Source of the DNA: UBA4636 sp963650915
Lineage (GTDB): Bacteria; Bacillota; Clostridia; Christensenellales; Borkfalkiaceae
Reading direction: 5' to 3'
Assembly (NCBI GenBank): GCA_963650915.1
Contig: CAVJMJ010000003.1
Location: 60,031 to 124,030 of the forward strand
DNA length: 64,000 nt
Position 1 is the stretch's first letter. Every line of letters starts with the position of its first letter. Below, piece after piece: positions 44,298-52,868 of this stretch. The notes under the pieces are model-generated. The model saw only the letters and a program-made list of their open reading frames with translations. It did not search any database and was not told the DNA's origin. The position numbers and the translations under genes were made by a program.

Positions 44298-44562
44298 TAA
44301 AAGATAAAAAATCGGTAATTATCGGTTTAAAAAAGGTTTGTGATAGCGGTTTAGAGGTAGCCGTCTTTGATTGCTTTATTTTATAAAATATTTTAAAAAG
44401 TGCCTCTATAAGCCCGTTATCAAACAAAATGACAATGTAAAAAGCGATCGTCGAAAGATTTTAGTCGGTCGCTTTTCGGCATTTTTGAAAACTTTTGCGA
44501 GTGATTTTTAAATAGTATGAAGTTTATTTCACATTATAAAAATTGCAAGCGGTGAAAAAAAG
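44298..44562. other. gap with a dispersed element copy and a terminator
   Basis: Reverse copy of the dispersed element at 44395-44421 (AAAAGTGCCTCTATAAG then CCCGTTATC). A terminator-like hairpin follows: AAAAGCGATCG near 44440 with CGGTCGCTTTT near 44466-44476. No gene. Confidence 0.65.
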
Positions 44563-44591
44563 TTTACTAAATAAAAAAATTGTGCTATAAT
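44563..44591 (+). promoter_or_regulatory. predicted promoter of the pgsA-like gene
   Basis: TTTACT (44563-44568) and perfect TATAAT (44586-44591), 17 bp apart. Confidence 0.7.
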
Positions 44592-44634
44592 CGTACAAAG
44601 AAAAACCTGTCAAAAAATGACGAAAGGTGTTTTG

Positions 44635-45204
44635 ATGAACAATAAATTTTTTACGATTCCGAATATATTGTCGCTATTTAGAGTAGTGCTTATTCCTTTC
44701 ATCGTATGGGCTTATTTGATACATAGAATATATTTTATGGCGGTGCTTATTGCCATATCGGCGGTTTCCGATATTTTGGACGGGATAATCGCACGGAAGT
44801 TCGACATGGTAACGAGTGTCGGAAAAGCACTCGATCCCATTGCGGATAAATTAACGCTTTTAACTTTGTTAGTGATACTTTGCTTTTATCTTAGGTCTTT
44901 GCCGATAATAATTTTATGCGTGCTTTTTGTCGTAAAAGAAGTTATTATGGGCATAGAAGGGCTTGTCGTAATAAAAAAGACGGGAACGACTTATAGCGCA
45001 AACGCCCTCGGAAAGGCAACTACGGTAGTTCTTTATATAAACATTTTGTTGCATTTATTGTTTAGTAATATGCCGTTCTGGCTTTCTTACATTATTATAG
45101 GTATTTCGATGTTGCTCGTTTGCCTTTCCCTCGGCGTATATACGGTGCAAAATTTACGCAGAATAAATAGAGGTGAATTAACGGATAATGACAAAAATTG
45201 CTGA
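44635..45204 (+). CDS. pgsA: CDP-alcohol phosphatidyltransferase (PgsA-like)
   Basis: An integral membrane enzyme joining a CDP-diacylglycerol to an alcohol, most likely glycerol 3-phosphate (phosphatidylglycerophosphate synthase). The 189-residue protein starts FFTIPNILSLFRVVLIP and carries the CDP-OH motif D..DG..AR..D (SDILDGIIARKFDMVTSVGKALDPIADK). GAAAGGTG lies before the ATG at 44635; six earlier codons in frame are probably not translated. It overlaps the VTT gene by 17 bp. Cardiolipin synthase would share the motif but is less likely at this length. Confidence 0.88.
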   Translation: MNNKFFTIPNILSLFRVVLIPFIVWAYLIHRIYFMAVLIAISAVSDILDGIIARKFDMVTSVGKALDPIADKLTLLTLLVILCFYLRSLPIIILCVLFVVKEVIMGIEGLVVIKKTGTTYSANALGKATTVVLYINILLHLLFSNMPFWLSYIIIGISMLLVCLSLGVYTVQNLRRINRGELTDNDKNC

Positions 45205-46084
45205 AAAATCCTCTAATAACTTACTCGTTTTAATAATAAATTTTTTAATCGGCATAATAATGACTTTGATTATGCTGATTTTTTTAAATACGATAGAGTG
45301 GTACCTTAAACTTATAGGCTATCTTTGTATAGCGGGGTTCACCCTTTCCTGTGCGGTCTTCTATTTTTTAAAAAAGCAATCGCTTTTCAGAACGGCGTTT
45401 TGTTGTAACGTAGTAACTTTAATATTCGTTCTAACCTTCTTTTTGCTTAACCTCTTCGGGCTTTTCGACAGTTTAAAGGATTTGGAAAAGGTTAAAAAAA
45501 TTATTCTCGATTGGGGTGCTTACGGATACGTAGCCTTCGTGCTTTTGCAAATTTTTCAAGTAGTTATTCTTCCTGCCCCTGCGTTTATATTTTATCTTGC
45601 GGGCGTTGCTATTTACGGACCTTTAATTGCCTTTTTAATTTCTTACGCCGCTGTGGTTATAGGTTCCTGCATTGCCTTTTTTATCGGAAGATACGCCGGT
45701 AAGCCCGTAGTTTATTGGTGTGTCGGTAAAGAACAAACGGAAAAATACCTCGACCTATTGGGTAATAAGGGAAACGTTTTGTTCGTACTTATGCAAGTTT
45801 TGCCGTTTTTCCCCGACGATATTTTGTGCATGGTGGCAGGGCTTACGAAAATGACCTTCAAGTTTTTTTTGATAACCATGCTTATCGTACGCCCTATATA
45901 TATCGGCGCCGTTTGCTTTTTGGCAACCGGCGACATAATACCCTTTAAAGGCTGGGGCATATTCGTGTGGATAGCGATATTTTTGCTTTGCGCCGTTGCC
46001 TTCTTTTTGTATTGCAAATATCGGCAGAAAATCGAGGAAAAGTTTGCGTCGTTGGGAAAAAAGAAAGAAAAAAACAATAAATAA
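45188..46084 (+). CDS. VTT-domain (TVP38/TMEM64-type, DedA-like) membrane protein
   Basis: A 298-residue membrane protein with about seven spans. The central region GPLIAFLISYAAVVIGSCIAF-FIGR and LGNKGNVLFVLMQVLPFFPDDILCMVAGLTKM is the VTT (SNARE-associated) domain, with the conserved G...G...FFIGR and PFFPDD.L motifs. DedA/TVP38 proteins move lipids such as polyprenyl phosphate or phosphatidylethanolamine across the membrane. Its overlap with pgsA suggests a phospholipid-related role. Ends in a basic lysine-rich tail. Confidence 0.85.
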   Translation: MTKIAEKSSNNLLVLIINFLIGIIMTLIMLIFLNTIEWYLKLIGYLCIAGFTLSCAVFYFLKKQSLFRTAFCCNVVTLIFVLTFFLLNLFGLFDSLKDLEKVKKIILDWGAYGYVAFVLLQIFQVVILPAPAFIFYLAGVAIYGPLIAFLISYAAVVIGSCIAFFIGRYAGKPVVYWCVGKEQTEKYLDLLGNKGNVLFVLMQVLPFFPDDILCMVAGLTKMTFKFFLITMLIVRPIYIGAVCFLATGDIIPFKGWGIFVWIAIFLLCAVAFFLYCKYRQKIEEKFASLGKKKEKNNK

Positions 46085-46127
46085 CGTAACGTGAATAACG
46101 TTCAATAAGTAGCGTATCGAAAAAATA

Positions 46128-46168
46128 ACGTGCCGAGTGAGTTTTAATTTCACTACGGCGCGTTTTTT
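46128..46168 (+). terminator. terminator of the pgsA-VTT operon
   Basis: AACGTGCCGAGTGA pairs imperfectly with TCACTACGGCGCGTT and is followed by six T. Confidence 0.7.
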
Positions 46169-46305
46169 CTTTTTTCGTTATTTTTTTCGTTATTCAAGCG
46201 CAACTAAAAAAATTAAAGTGTAACTAAAAAAAGGAAATTCAAGACAACTAAAAGGGTAAAAATCGTTACCGCTAACTAAAATAGCATTCGGGTTTTTGAA
46301 AATCG

Positions 46306-46334
46306 TTGACAGAATTGCATATAAATAGTACAAT
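46306..46334 (+). promoter_or_regulatory. predicted promoter of the aromatic-pathway operon
   Basis: Perfect TTGACA (46306-46311) and TACAAT (46329-46334), 17 bp apart. Transcription would start near 46341, leaving a 130-nt leader. Confidence 0.75.
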
Positions 46335-46367
46335 TACTATGTATGTGTTAGATTAACTAAAAGTTAT

Positions 46368-46462
46368 ATGCGCTTTATAGCATATTCTTTACCGTGTGCG
46401 ATTTACCGCCTACGATTTACCGTGAAAATTTAAAGCCGACTTTTCGTTGCGAGCGTCGGCGG
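46368..46462 (+). promoter_or_regulatory. possible leader peptide and hairpin before the aromatic operon
   Basis: A 21-codon frame (46368-46433; MRFIAYSLPCAIYRLRFTV then KI) contains two Phe and two Tyr codons. Its stop is directly followed by GCCGAC (46435-46440), which pairs with GTCGGC (46455-46460) next to the GGCGGAG ribosome site of the DAHP synthase gene. Translation of the short frame could control access to that site. The short frame has no clear ribosome site, so this is tentative. Confidence 0.35.
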
Positions 46463-46470
46463 AGTTTGTT

Positions 46471-47487
46471 ATGATTATAGCGTTGAAAAAAGAGGAAAAC
46501 GAACAAAGTTTAAACGCGCTTAGGGCGTATATTAACTCGTGCGGAGCGGAAACGAATTTTCAAAGTTACGATGAGTACGACCTTTTGGTCGTTACGGGTG
46601 ACGTGTATAAAATAGACGCCGAGCGTGTTAAGGCTTTCGACGTCGTAGAAAGCGTAAAACTTATTTCCGAACCTTTTTATATCGCTTCGAGGAAGTTCAA
46701 TAAAAACGATACCGTAATAGAAGTTTGCGGACGCAAAATCGGCGGGGATAATTTTACCGTAATTGCGGGACCTTGCGCGGTCGAGTCCGAAAAAAGCATA
46801 ATCGAAACGGCAATCGCCGTCAAAAACGCAGGGGCGGATTTTTTGAGAGGGGGTGCCTTTAAGCCGAGAACTTCGCCATATACCTTCCAAGGTTTAAAGG
46901 AAGAGGGGATTAAATTTTTAATAAAAGCCAAAGAGCAAACGGGGCTTCCGCTCGTGTCGGAAATTACAAGCGAAAAATCGATAGATTTGTTTTACGACGT
47001 CGATATAGTCCAGATAGGCGCGAGAAACATGCAAAATTACGCCCTTATAAAAGAAGTGGCAAAAATGAAAAAGCCCGTTTTGTTAAAGCGTGGCACCATG
47101 GCTTCCGTTACAGAACTTTTGATGAGTGCCGAATACCTTTTAACCGAGGGCGCGAAAGATGTTATTTTATGCGAACGCGGAATAAAAACTTTTGAACCGA
47201 TAACGAGAAGCACTCTCGATTTATCGTCCATACCTAAGTTAAAAGAACTCACACATCTTCCCGTTATTGTCGACCCGAGCCACGCTGCGGGTGCACGCCG
47301 TTTCGTCGAACCTTTATCGTATGCGGCGGCGGCGGTCGGCGCAAACGGACTTATGATAGAAGTAAACGATAATCACCAATCTTGCTTATCGGACGGAGCG
47401 CAGGCTATATCTTCAAGCCGATTAAATGAAATAATTTTAAAAGCCAAAAAAATTCAAAAGTCGGTCTATAAGCCCGAAAATCAATAG
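46471..47487 (+). CDS. aroF: 3-deoxy-7-phosphoheptulonate synthase with regulatory N-domain
   Basis: First enzyme of aromatic amino acid synthesis: phosphoenolpyruvate and erythrose 4-phosphate give DAHP. The 338-residue protein is the type I-beta form. Residues 1-70 form a ferredoxin-like domain, as in the Tyr/Phe-inhibited Thermotoga enzyme, and the barrel follows with VIAGPCAVES, LRGGAFKPRTSPYTFQG, QIGARNMQNY, KRGTMAS and VDPSHAAGARR. ATG 46471 follows GGCGGAG; the frame is open eight codons further upstream. It leads the operon aroF-aroB-aroA-aroC-fusion-aroQ. The codons near its end contain a reverse copy of the dispersed element (47459-47477). Confidence 0.96.
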   Translation: MIIALKKEENEQSLNALRAYINSCGAETNFQSYDEYDLLVVTGDVYKIDAERVKAFDVVESVKLISEPFYIASRKFNKNDTVIEVCGRKIGGDNFTVIAGPCAVESEKSIIETAIAVKNAGADFLRGGAFKPRTSPYTFQGLKEEGIKFLIKAKEQTGLPLVSEITSEKSIDLFYDVDIVQIGARNMQNYALIKEVAKMKKPVLLKRGTMASVTELLMSAEYLLTEGAKDVILCERGIKTFEPITRSTLDLSSIPKLKELTHLPVIVDPSHAAGARRFVEPLSYAAAAVGANGLMIEVNDNHQSCLSDGAQAISSSRLNEIILKAKKIQKSVYKPENQ

Positions 47488-47508
47488 TTTTTTGAAAAGG
47501 AGCGTCGT

Positions 47509-48501
47509 ATGAAAACGGTAAAAATAAATACTAAAAAACCTTACGGCGTTACCGTAACGCGAGGGTATCAAGACTTTTTTTTAGATAAAAAGTATAATAA
47601 AACGCTGATTTTAACCGACGAAAACGTTGCTAAATTTTATCTTGACGAAGTTAAAAAATTGTTTGACGGCGAAGTTTACACCCTCGTTTTAAAAAACGGA
47701 GAAATGTCGAAGAGCGTCGACGGATATTTTCGAGTAATAAACGCCTTGTTTGAAAACGGCTTTTCGAGAAACGACCTTTTGGTTTGTTTAGGGGGAGGCG
47801 TCGTCGGTGACGTCGGCGGTTTTGCAGCATCTACCTACTTACGCGGTATTTGCTATATCGAGATGCCAACGACCCTTCTTTCCGTGATTGATTCCTCCGT
47901 CGGCGGAAAAACGGGTATAGATTATTACGGCGTTAAAAATTCAATCGGAACATTTTACACTCCGAGTTACGTATACGTAAATCTCGACACTTTAAACACG
48001 CTTACTAAAAAAGACCTCGAAAGCGGTTTGGGCGAATTAACTAAATACGCCTTCTTGACAAAGACCGTTTCGCTATACGATTTGCTTGAAAATCAAGTGT
48101 ATTCCGCTATTGAGTATAAAGGAAAAATTACCGAAAGGGACGAGGAAGACAGGGGCGTCAGGACGCTTTTAAATTTAGGGCATACCGTCGGGCACGCCGT
48201 AGAGGAACTTTCAAATTACACTTTATCTCACGGGTTATGCGTTTACAAAGGGCTTTATGAGGCGGTTAAATTATCCGAAAAACTTTACGGTTTTGACGAA
48301 AAAAAGTCAAAACGGTTATTTAATTTATTAACGACGCAAGATATCGATTATACCTTGCCGTACGGAAAAGAGGAAATTTTAAAGGCTATAAAACGAGACA
48401 AAAAGGCGGACGGTAACAAAATTAAATTCGTTACCGTGTTCGACGTAGGCGATTGTCGTGTCGAAAACTTGTCTTTCGACGAATTGGAGAAACTTTTATG
48501 A
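47509..48501 (+). CDS. aroB: 3-dehydroquinate synthase
   Basis: Second shikimate step: cyclises DAHP to 3-dehydroquinate using NAD and zinc. The 330-residue protein has LGGGVVGDVGGFAASTYLRG, PTTLLSVIDSSVGGKTGID and the metal-binding GHTVGHAVEELS with further histidine SHGL. Slightly shorter than usual at both ends. AAAGGAGCG precedes the ATG. The aroA start overlaps its stop. Confidence 0.97.
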   Translation: MKTVKINTKKPYGVTVTRGYQDFFLDKKYNKTLILTDENVAKFYLDEVKKLFDGEVYTLVLKNGEMSKSVDGYFRVINALFENGFSRNDLLVCLGGGVVGDVGGFAASTYLRGICYIEMPTTLLSVIDSSVGGKTGIDYYGVKNSIGTFYTPSYVYVNLDTLNTLTKKDLESGLGELTKYAFLTKTVSLYDLLENQVYSAIEYKGKITERDEEDRGVRTLLNLGHTVGHAVEELSNYTLSHGLCVYKGLYEAVKLSEKLYGFDEKKSKRLFNLLTTQDIDYTLPYGKEEILKAIKRDKKADGNKIKFVTVFDVGDCRVENLSFDELEKLL

Positions 48502-49742
48502 AAGTGCAAGTTTTTCCGTCTACTCTTTCCGGGAGCGTCGAGGCAGTTTCCTCAAAATCGTATGCCATAAGGGCTATAATCGCAGCGGCTACGATTGCGA
48601 ATAACCCCGTCAAAATTTACGGTAAGTTTAATTGCGACGACATTTTAAGTACTATTGATTGTCTTGAAAAAATGGGCGCGCGCATTGAAAATCACGATAA
48701 CCATATAACCGTACATCCCGTTAAAAATTATAAAAAAAGCCCGACGCTTTGCGTAAACGAGTGTGCGACGGCGTATCGTTTTTTGTTGCCGATTTCGGCA
48801 ACGCTTGGTTTAAACGCACGTTTTAAAGTCGCAAAAAGTTTAGAAAACCGACCTATAGCCCCACTTTTAGAGGCAATAAAGGGTTTCGGCGTTACTTATA
48901 GCGACCACAAAATAACAGGAAAATTAAACACCGACAAAATAACCGTTGACGGAAGTTTAAGTTCCCAATTCGTTTCGGGGCTTATGTATGCGCTTGCTGT
49001 AAGCAATCAAAAATCAAAATTGACCGTAAAAGGAAAAATCGTTTCCAAGGGCTATATCGATATGACGGTGTCCGTTTTAAAGGCTTTCGGCGTTTCGGTT
49101 ATGCAAGACGGTAATGATTATTTTATCGAAAAAAGCCCTTGCCGAATAGACGAATATTTCGTTGAAGGCGATTGGTCGGGCGCATCGTTTTTTTTGTGCG
49201 CCGGCGCGATCGACGGCTCGGTCGGGGTAAAAGGGTTAAATATAAATTCTTTGCAAAAAGACAGGACTATACTTGACGTTTTATCGGCTTTCGGTGCTAA
49301 AATCACGGTAAACAACGATTGCGTTACCGTGACGAGGGGAGAGCGTATCCCGTTCGTTTTTAACGCCGAAGATTGCCCCGACATCGTTCCCAATCTTGCG
49401 GTAGTGGCGGCGTTTTCTAACGGAAAAAGCGAAATCGGCGGAGTATCGCGCCTTAAAATAAAGGAATCGGACAGAATATCCGAGATACTGAAAATGCTTG
49501 CATCAGCTAAAATAAAAGCCGAGTTTTGCGAGGATAAACTAATAATTTTCGGCGGTTCTAAGGTTAGCGGTAATTTTACCTCTAAAGATCACAGAACGGT
49601 TATGGCTTCAACTCTTCTATCCACTTTTTTAAACGGGCAATCATCGGTTACGGACGCAAACGCGGTTAAAAAATCATACCCGAATTTTTTCGATGATTAC
49701 AAACTTACGGGAGGTAACTTTTGTGTCGACATGGCGCGGTAA
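48498..49742 (+). CDS. aroA: 3-phosphoshikimate 1-carboxyvinyltransferase (EPSP synthase)
   Basis: Transfers the enolpyruvyl group of phosphoenolpyruvate to shikimate 3-phosphate; the glyphosate target. The 414-residue protein has SKSYAIRA, NECATAYRFLLP, LENRPIAPLLEA, GSLSSQFVSGLMYAL, EGDWSGASFFLCAGA, LKIKESDRIS and KDHRTVMAS motifs. In the P-loop-like region, ECATAYRFLLP replaces the glyphosate-sensitive class I sequence GNAGTAMRPL, as in class II or divergent clostridial forms. ATG 48498 has TTGGAG upstream and overlaps aroB by 4 bp. RPIAPLL is encoded by a copy of the dispersed element. Confidence 0.95.
   Translation: MKVQVFPSTLSGSVEAVSSKSYAIRAIIAAATIANNPVKIYGKFNCDDILSTIDCLEKMGARIENHDNHITVHPVKNYKKSPTLCVNECATAYRFLLPISATLGLNARFKVAKSLENRPIAPLLEAIKGFGVTYSDHKITGKLNTDKITVDGSLSSQFVSGLMYALAVSNQKSKLTVKGKIVSKGYIDMTVSVLKAFGVSVMQDGNDYFIEKSPCRIDEYFVEGDWSGASFFLCAGAIDGSVGVKGLNINSLQKDRTILDVLSAFGAKITVNNDCVTVTRGERIPFVFNAEDCPDIVPNLAVVAAFSNGKSEIGGVSRLKIKESDRISEILKMLASAKIKAEFCEDKLIIFGGSKVSGNFTSKDHRTVMASTLLSTFLNGQSSVTDANAVKKSYPNFFDDYKLTGGNFCVDMAR
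48845..48869 (+). repeat. dispersed element inside aroA
   Basis: AAACCGACCTATAGCCCCAC then TTTT, encoding NRPIAPLL. TATAG is read as T-ATA-G. Its 17-base core ACCGACCTATAGCCCCA is identical to the copy in aroC. Confidence 0.7.
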
Positions 49743-50787
49743 AAGGATTCAAATAGAAATTTTCGGTTCTTCGCATTCAAAAGAGATAGGCACTGTTTTA
49801 AAAAATTACCCCTCGGAATCTTTTGATAAAGATAAACTGCAAAAGTTTTTAAATAGGCGAAAACCGACCTATAGCCCCATATTTACGGCAAGAAAGGAGT
49901 CGGACGTTCCCGTTTTTTCAGGTTTAAAAGAGGGTGAAATACTATCAAAAACCGTTAAGGCGGTTATCAAAAACGAGGACGTAAAAAAATCCGACTATGC
50001 CGATTTATACGCAATCCCCCGTCCTTCACACGCCGATTTATCCGCCTACTATCGATTCGGAAGGCTTGATTTTTCGGGAGGGGGAGAGTTCTCCGGGAGA
50101 ATGACCGCACCTTTGTGCGTTGCGGGCGGTATCGCAAAGCAACTTTTGGAAAAAAGAGGGGTTTTCGTTCACGCTTATTTATCTAAAGCGGGCAACGTTA
50201 AGGCAAAATCGTTTAAAACCGATAGCGTAACCCCTTCCGACTTTGTCGATTACGAGGAAAAGCCCTTTCCGTCACTAAATAATGAAAGCGAACTTATCTG
50301 CGAAATCGAAAAAGCCAAAGCCGAAGGCGATTCTGTGGGCGGAATAATCGAATGCGTCGTTTTCGGCATGAAAAAGGGCGTCGGAGATAGTCTTTTCGGC
50401 GGTATGGAAGGTAAAATTTCAAGTTTGATTTACGCCATCCCCGCGGTAAAAGGGGTTTCCTTCGGAGGAGGTTTTTCCCTTGCGGAAAAAAGGGGAAGTG
50501 AGGCAAACGACCAAATTTATGTCGAAAACGGCGAAATTTTCACGAAAACGAATAACTCGGGCGGTATAAACGGCGGAATAACCGACGGAATGCCCATAAC
50601 GATTTCAGTTGCCGTAAAACCTACGCCGTCAATCGAAAAAGAACAAAACAGCGTGTCCTTGCTCACTAAGGAAAACGTTAAAATAAAAATAAAGGGAAGG
50701 CACGACGCTTGCGTTGCGGTAAGGGCGGTTCCCGCCGTGGAATCGGCAGTTTCCATAGCTCTTTTGGATGAATTATGTCAAAAATAG
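49723..50787 (+). CDS. aroC: chorismate synthase
   Basis: Converts EPSP to chorismate with reduced flavin. The 354-residue protein contains the conserved RPSHADLSAYYRFG, FSGGGEFSGRMTAP, SVGGIIECVVFG and NNSGGINGGITDGMPI motifs. I chose GTG 49723 because GGGAGG lies upstream and the N-terminus then fits (STWRGKRIQIEIFGSSHS). It overlaps aroA by 20 bp and the next gene by 13 bp. A dispersed-element copy at 49862-49883 encodes KPTYSPIF. Confidence 0.95.
   Translation: MSTWRGKRIQIEIFGSSHSKEIGTVLKNYPSESFDKDKLQKFLNRRKPTYSPIFTARKESDVPVFSGLKEGEILSKTVKAVIKNEDVKKSDYADLYAIPRPSHADLSAYYRFGRLDFSGGGEFSGRMTAPLCVAGGIAKQLLEKRGVFVHAYLSKAGNVKAKSFKTDSVTPSDFVDYEEKPFPSLNNESELICEIEKAKAEGDSVGGIIECVVFGMKKGVGDSLFGGMEGKISSLIYAIPAVKGVSFGGGFSLAEKRGSEANDQIYVENGEIFTKTNNSGGINGGITDGMPITISVAVKPTPSIEKEQNSVSLLTKENVKIKIKGRHDACVAVRAVPAVESAVSIALLDELCQK
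49862..49883 (+). repeat. dispersed element inside aroC
   Basis: AACCGACCTATAGCCCCATA then TT. TATAG is read as TAT-AG, a different phase from the identical core in aroA. Confidence 0.7.
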
Positions 50788-52259
50788 AGGAATACAGAAA
50801 ATTAATAGACGAGCTCGACGACGAAATAAAGGACTTGCTTTTAAAAAGGCTCGGGTATTGTAAAAAAATAGGCGAGTCTAAAAAGGCAAGCGGAAGTTTA
50901 ATAGAGTCGAAAAGCCGTGAAGAAGAGATTTTGTCGAGACTTACCGAAAATGTTACGATAGAAGAGTCGAAAGTTATAAAATCCGTTTACGAAAGTATTT
51001 TTACCGAAAGTAAAAACGTACAACAATCCCTTCAAAAAAAACTAAACGCCTGTCTTGTGGGGACGAACATAAGCCACAGTCTGTCTCCTAAAATACATGA
51101 GTTTTTCGGAACGAATTATTGCCTAAAAACGATTTCAAACGACGAATTTAAAGATTTTTACGCCAAAAAAGAATTCCCTTTATATAACGTTACGATGCCC
51201 TTTAAAAAGGAAGTCATAGACTTGCTTGACGAAGTTTCTTTAGACGCCAAAGCCGTCGGCGCGGTAAACACCGTTATGCGTAAAGACGGGAAAATGTGGG
51301 GCTATAATACCGATATCGACGGTTTAAACTATTTGTTTACCTCAAACGGAGTGTCTTTAAAAGACAAAAAAACGATGATTCTCGGAACGGGCGGAACATC
51401 GAAAACGGCACAGGCACTCGTGAAAAAAAACGGCGGTGAGTTCGTTTTGGTCGGAAGAAATAGCCAAATAAATTATCAAAATTACCACGAGCAAAAAGGC
51501 GTTGAAATTTTGATAAACACGACGCCCGTAGGGCTTGACGGTAAAAGTTGCCTTATCGACGTAGATAAACTTTGCGACCTTAAATTTTGTGCCGACGTTT
51601 TGTATTACCCCTTAAAAACGCCACTTGTTTTTGCTTGTGAAGAGCGAAAGATTAAATGCGAAGGCGGGCTTAAAATGCTCGTTTATCAGGCACTTAAATC
51701 AGAAGAAATTTGGCAAAACGAAAATTTTGAAGGCTACTTTGACAAAGCCTACCGCTACACTTTACACGGCTATAAAAATATCGTTCTCATCGGCATGCCG
51801 TCGTGCGGAAAGACGGTAACTGGCAAATGCCTTTCGGAAAAATTAAAGATGAATTTTATCGATACCGACGAAGAAATCGAAAAGACTTTCGGTCTGTCGC
51901 CCGAAGAAATCATATTAAAAAACGGCGAGGAGTATTTCAGAAACCTCGAATCAGAAATAATCGATAAAATTTCGATGAAAACGGGCTTTGTCATAGCGAC
52001 GGGCGGAGGAAGCGTTTTAAGAAGTGAAAACATTCGTGCCTTAAAAAGAAACGCCGTTATATGTTACGTAGACAGACCTATAAACCTGCTTGGTTCGGAT
52101 AACAGACCGTTGTCTGAAAAATACGGTATCGAAAACCTGTACGAGATGCGTAAGGACATATACCTAAATTCTTGCGACTTTACCGTTAAAAACGACGGAT
52201 ATTTAGACGAATGCGCCCTAAGGATAATTAAGGAATATGAAAAAAATCTTGATAATTAA
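50775..52259 (+). CDS. trifunctional chorismate mutase / shikimate dehydrogenase / shikimate kinase
   Basis: A 494-residue fusion of three enzymes. Residues 1 to about 85 are an AroQ-type chorismate mutase (chorismate to prephenate). Residues about 88-320 are shikimate dehydrogenase: SHSLSP (100-105), NVTMPFKK with catalytic K144, NTD (178-180) and the NADP loop GTGGTSKT (204-211). Residues about 335-494 are shikimate kinase: P-loop GMPSCGKT (340-347), D363/D365, ATGGGSV and the lid arginine in DNRPLSE. All key residues are present. The frame is continuous, with no internal stop or obvious start for separate proteins. It follows aroC with a 13-bp overlap and overlaps aroQ by 23 bp. Confidence 0.94.
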   Translation: MSKIEEYRKLIDELDDEIKDLLLKRLGYCKKIGESKKASGSLIESKSREEEILSRLTENVTIEESKVIKSVYESIFTESKNVQQSLQKKLNACLVGTNISHSLSPKIHEFFGTNYCLKTISNDEFKDFYAKKEFPLYNVTMPFKKEVIDLLDEVSLDAKAVGAVNTVMRKDGKMWGYNTDIDGLNYLFTSNGVSLKDKKTMILGTGGTSKTAQALVKKNGGEFVLVGRNSQINYQNYHEQKGVEILINTTPVGLDGKSCLIDVDKLCDLKFCADVLYYPLKTPLVFACEERKIKCEGGLKMLVYQALKSEEIWQNENFEGYFDKAYRYTLHGYKNIVLIGMPSCGKTVTGKCLSEKLKMNFIDTDEEIEKTFGLSPEEIILKNGEEYFRNLESEIIDKISMKTGFVIATGGGSVLRSENIRALKRNAVICYVDRPINLLGSDNRPLSEKYGIENLYEMRKDIYLNSCDFTVKNDGYLDECALRIIKEYEKNLDN

Positions 52260-52659
52260 CGGTCCCAACCTTAACATGTTGGGCATAAGAGAACCTTCTA
52301 TATACGGCAAAAAAACTTACGGCGATCTCGTAAAATACCTCAAAACTACGGCGAAAGAACTCGGCGTGAAGGTAAAAATAAAACAATCGAATTACGAAGG
52401 AAAAATCGTTACCCTTATTCAGCGTGCTTACAAACGCTATGACGGAATCGTAATAAACGCGGGGGCTTACACTCACACGAGTATCGCCATACTCGATGCT
52501 TTAAAAGCGGTGGGGATAAAAACTGCCGAAGTCCATCTCACCGACATAGAAAAAAGGGAAGATTATCGCAAAAAAAGTTTTATCGGCGAATACGCTTTCT
52601 TCACGATTGCGGGTGAGGGCTTTTTAGGATATAAAAAAGCACTCCAAGTCTTTTTATAG
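52237..52659 (+). CDS. aroQ: type II 3-dehydroquinate dehydratase
   Basis: Third shikimate step: dehydrates 3-dehydroquinate to 3-dehydroshikimate. The 140-residue dodecamer-forming type II enzyme has NGPNLNMLGIREPSIYG (with catalytic Y), NAGAYTHTSIAILDAL and VHLTDIEKREDYRKKSFI (catalytic H and R region). It ends the operon, so all steps from DAHP to chorismate are encoded together. No clear terminator follows before the rpoA promoter. Confidence 0.97.
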   Translation: MKKILIINGPNLNMLGIREPSIYGKKTYGDLVKYLKTTAKELGVKVKIKQSNYEGKIVTLIQRAYKRYDGIVINAGAYTHTSIAILDALKAVGIKTAEVHLTDIEKREDYRKKSFIGEYAFFTIAGEGFLGYKKALQVFL

Positions 52660-52868
52660 GCTTTAACGGCGTTTTTAAAACGCTCGTAACGGCGTAACGA
52701 AAACGCTTGATTAAACGATTGCAAAAACGATTGCAAAAACGATTGCGAAAAAGATTATATTGACGCAACGAAACGAAAGAATACAATCGTGTTGTAAAAA
52801 ACGACCTTTTTTGTGCAAACGTCGAATTTATTCGGGTTTATTTGGTTATTATATTATATAAAAAACGC
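52660..52868. repeat. gap with ~12-bp repeats
   Basis: ACGATTGCAAAA occurs three to four times at about 52714-52757. The rest is AT-rich and shows no gene. Confidence 0.65.
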
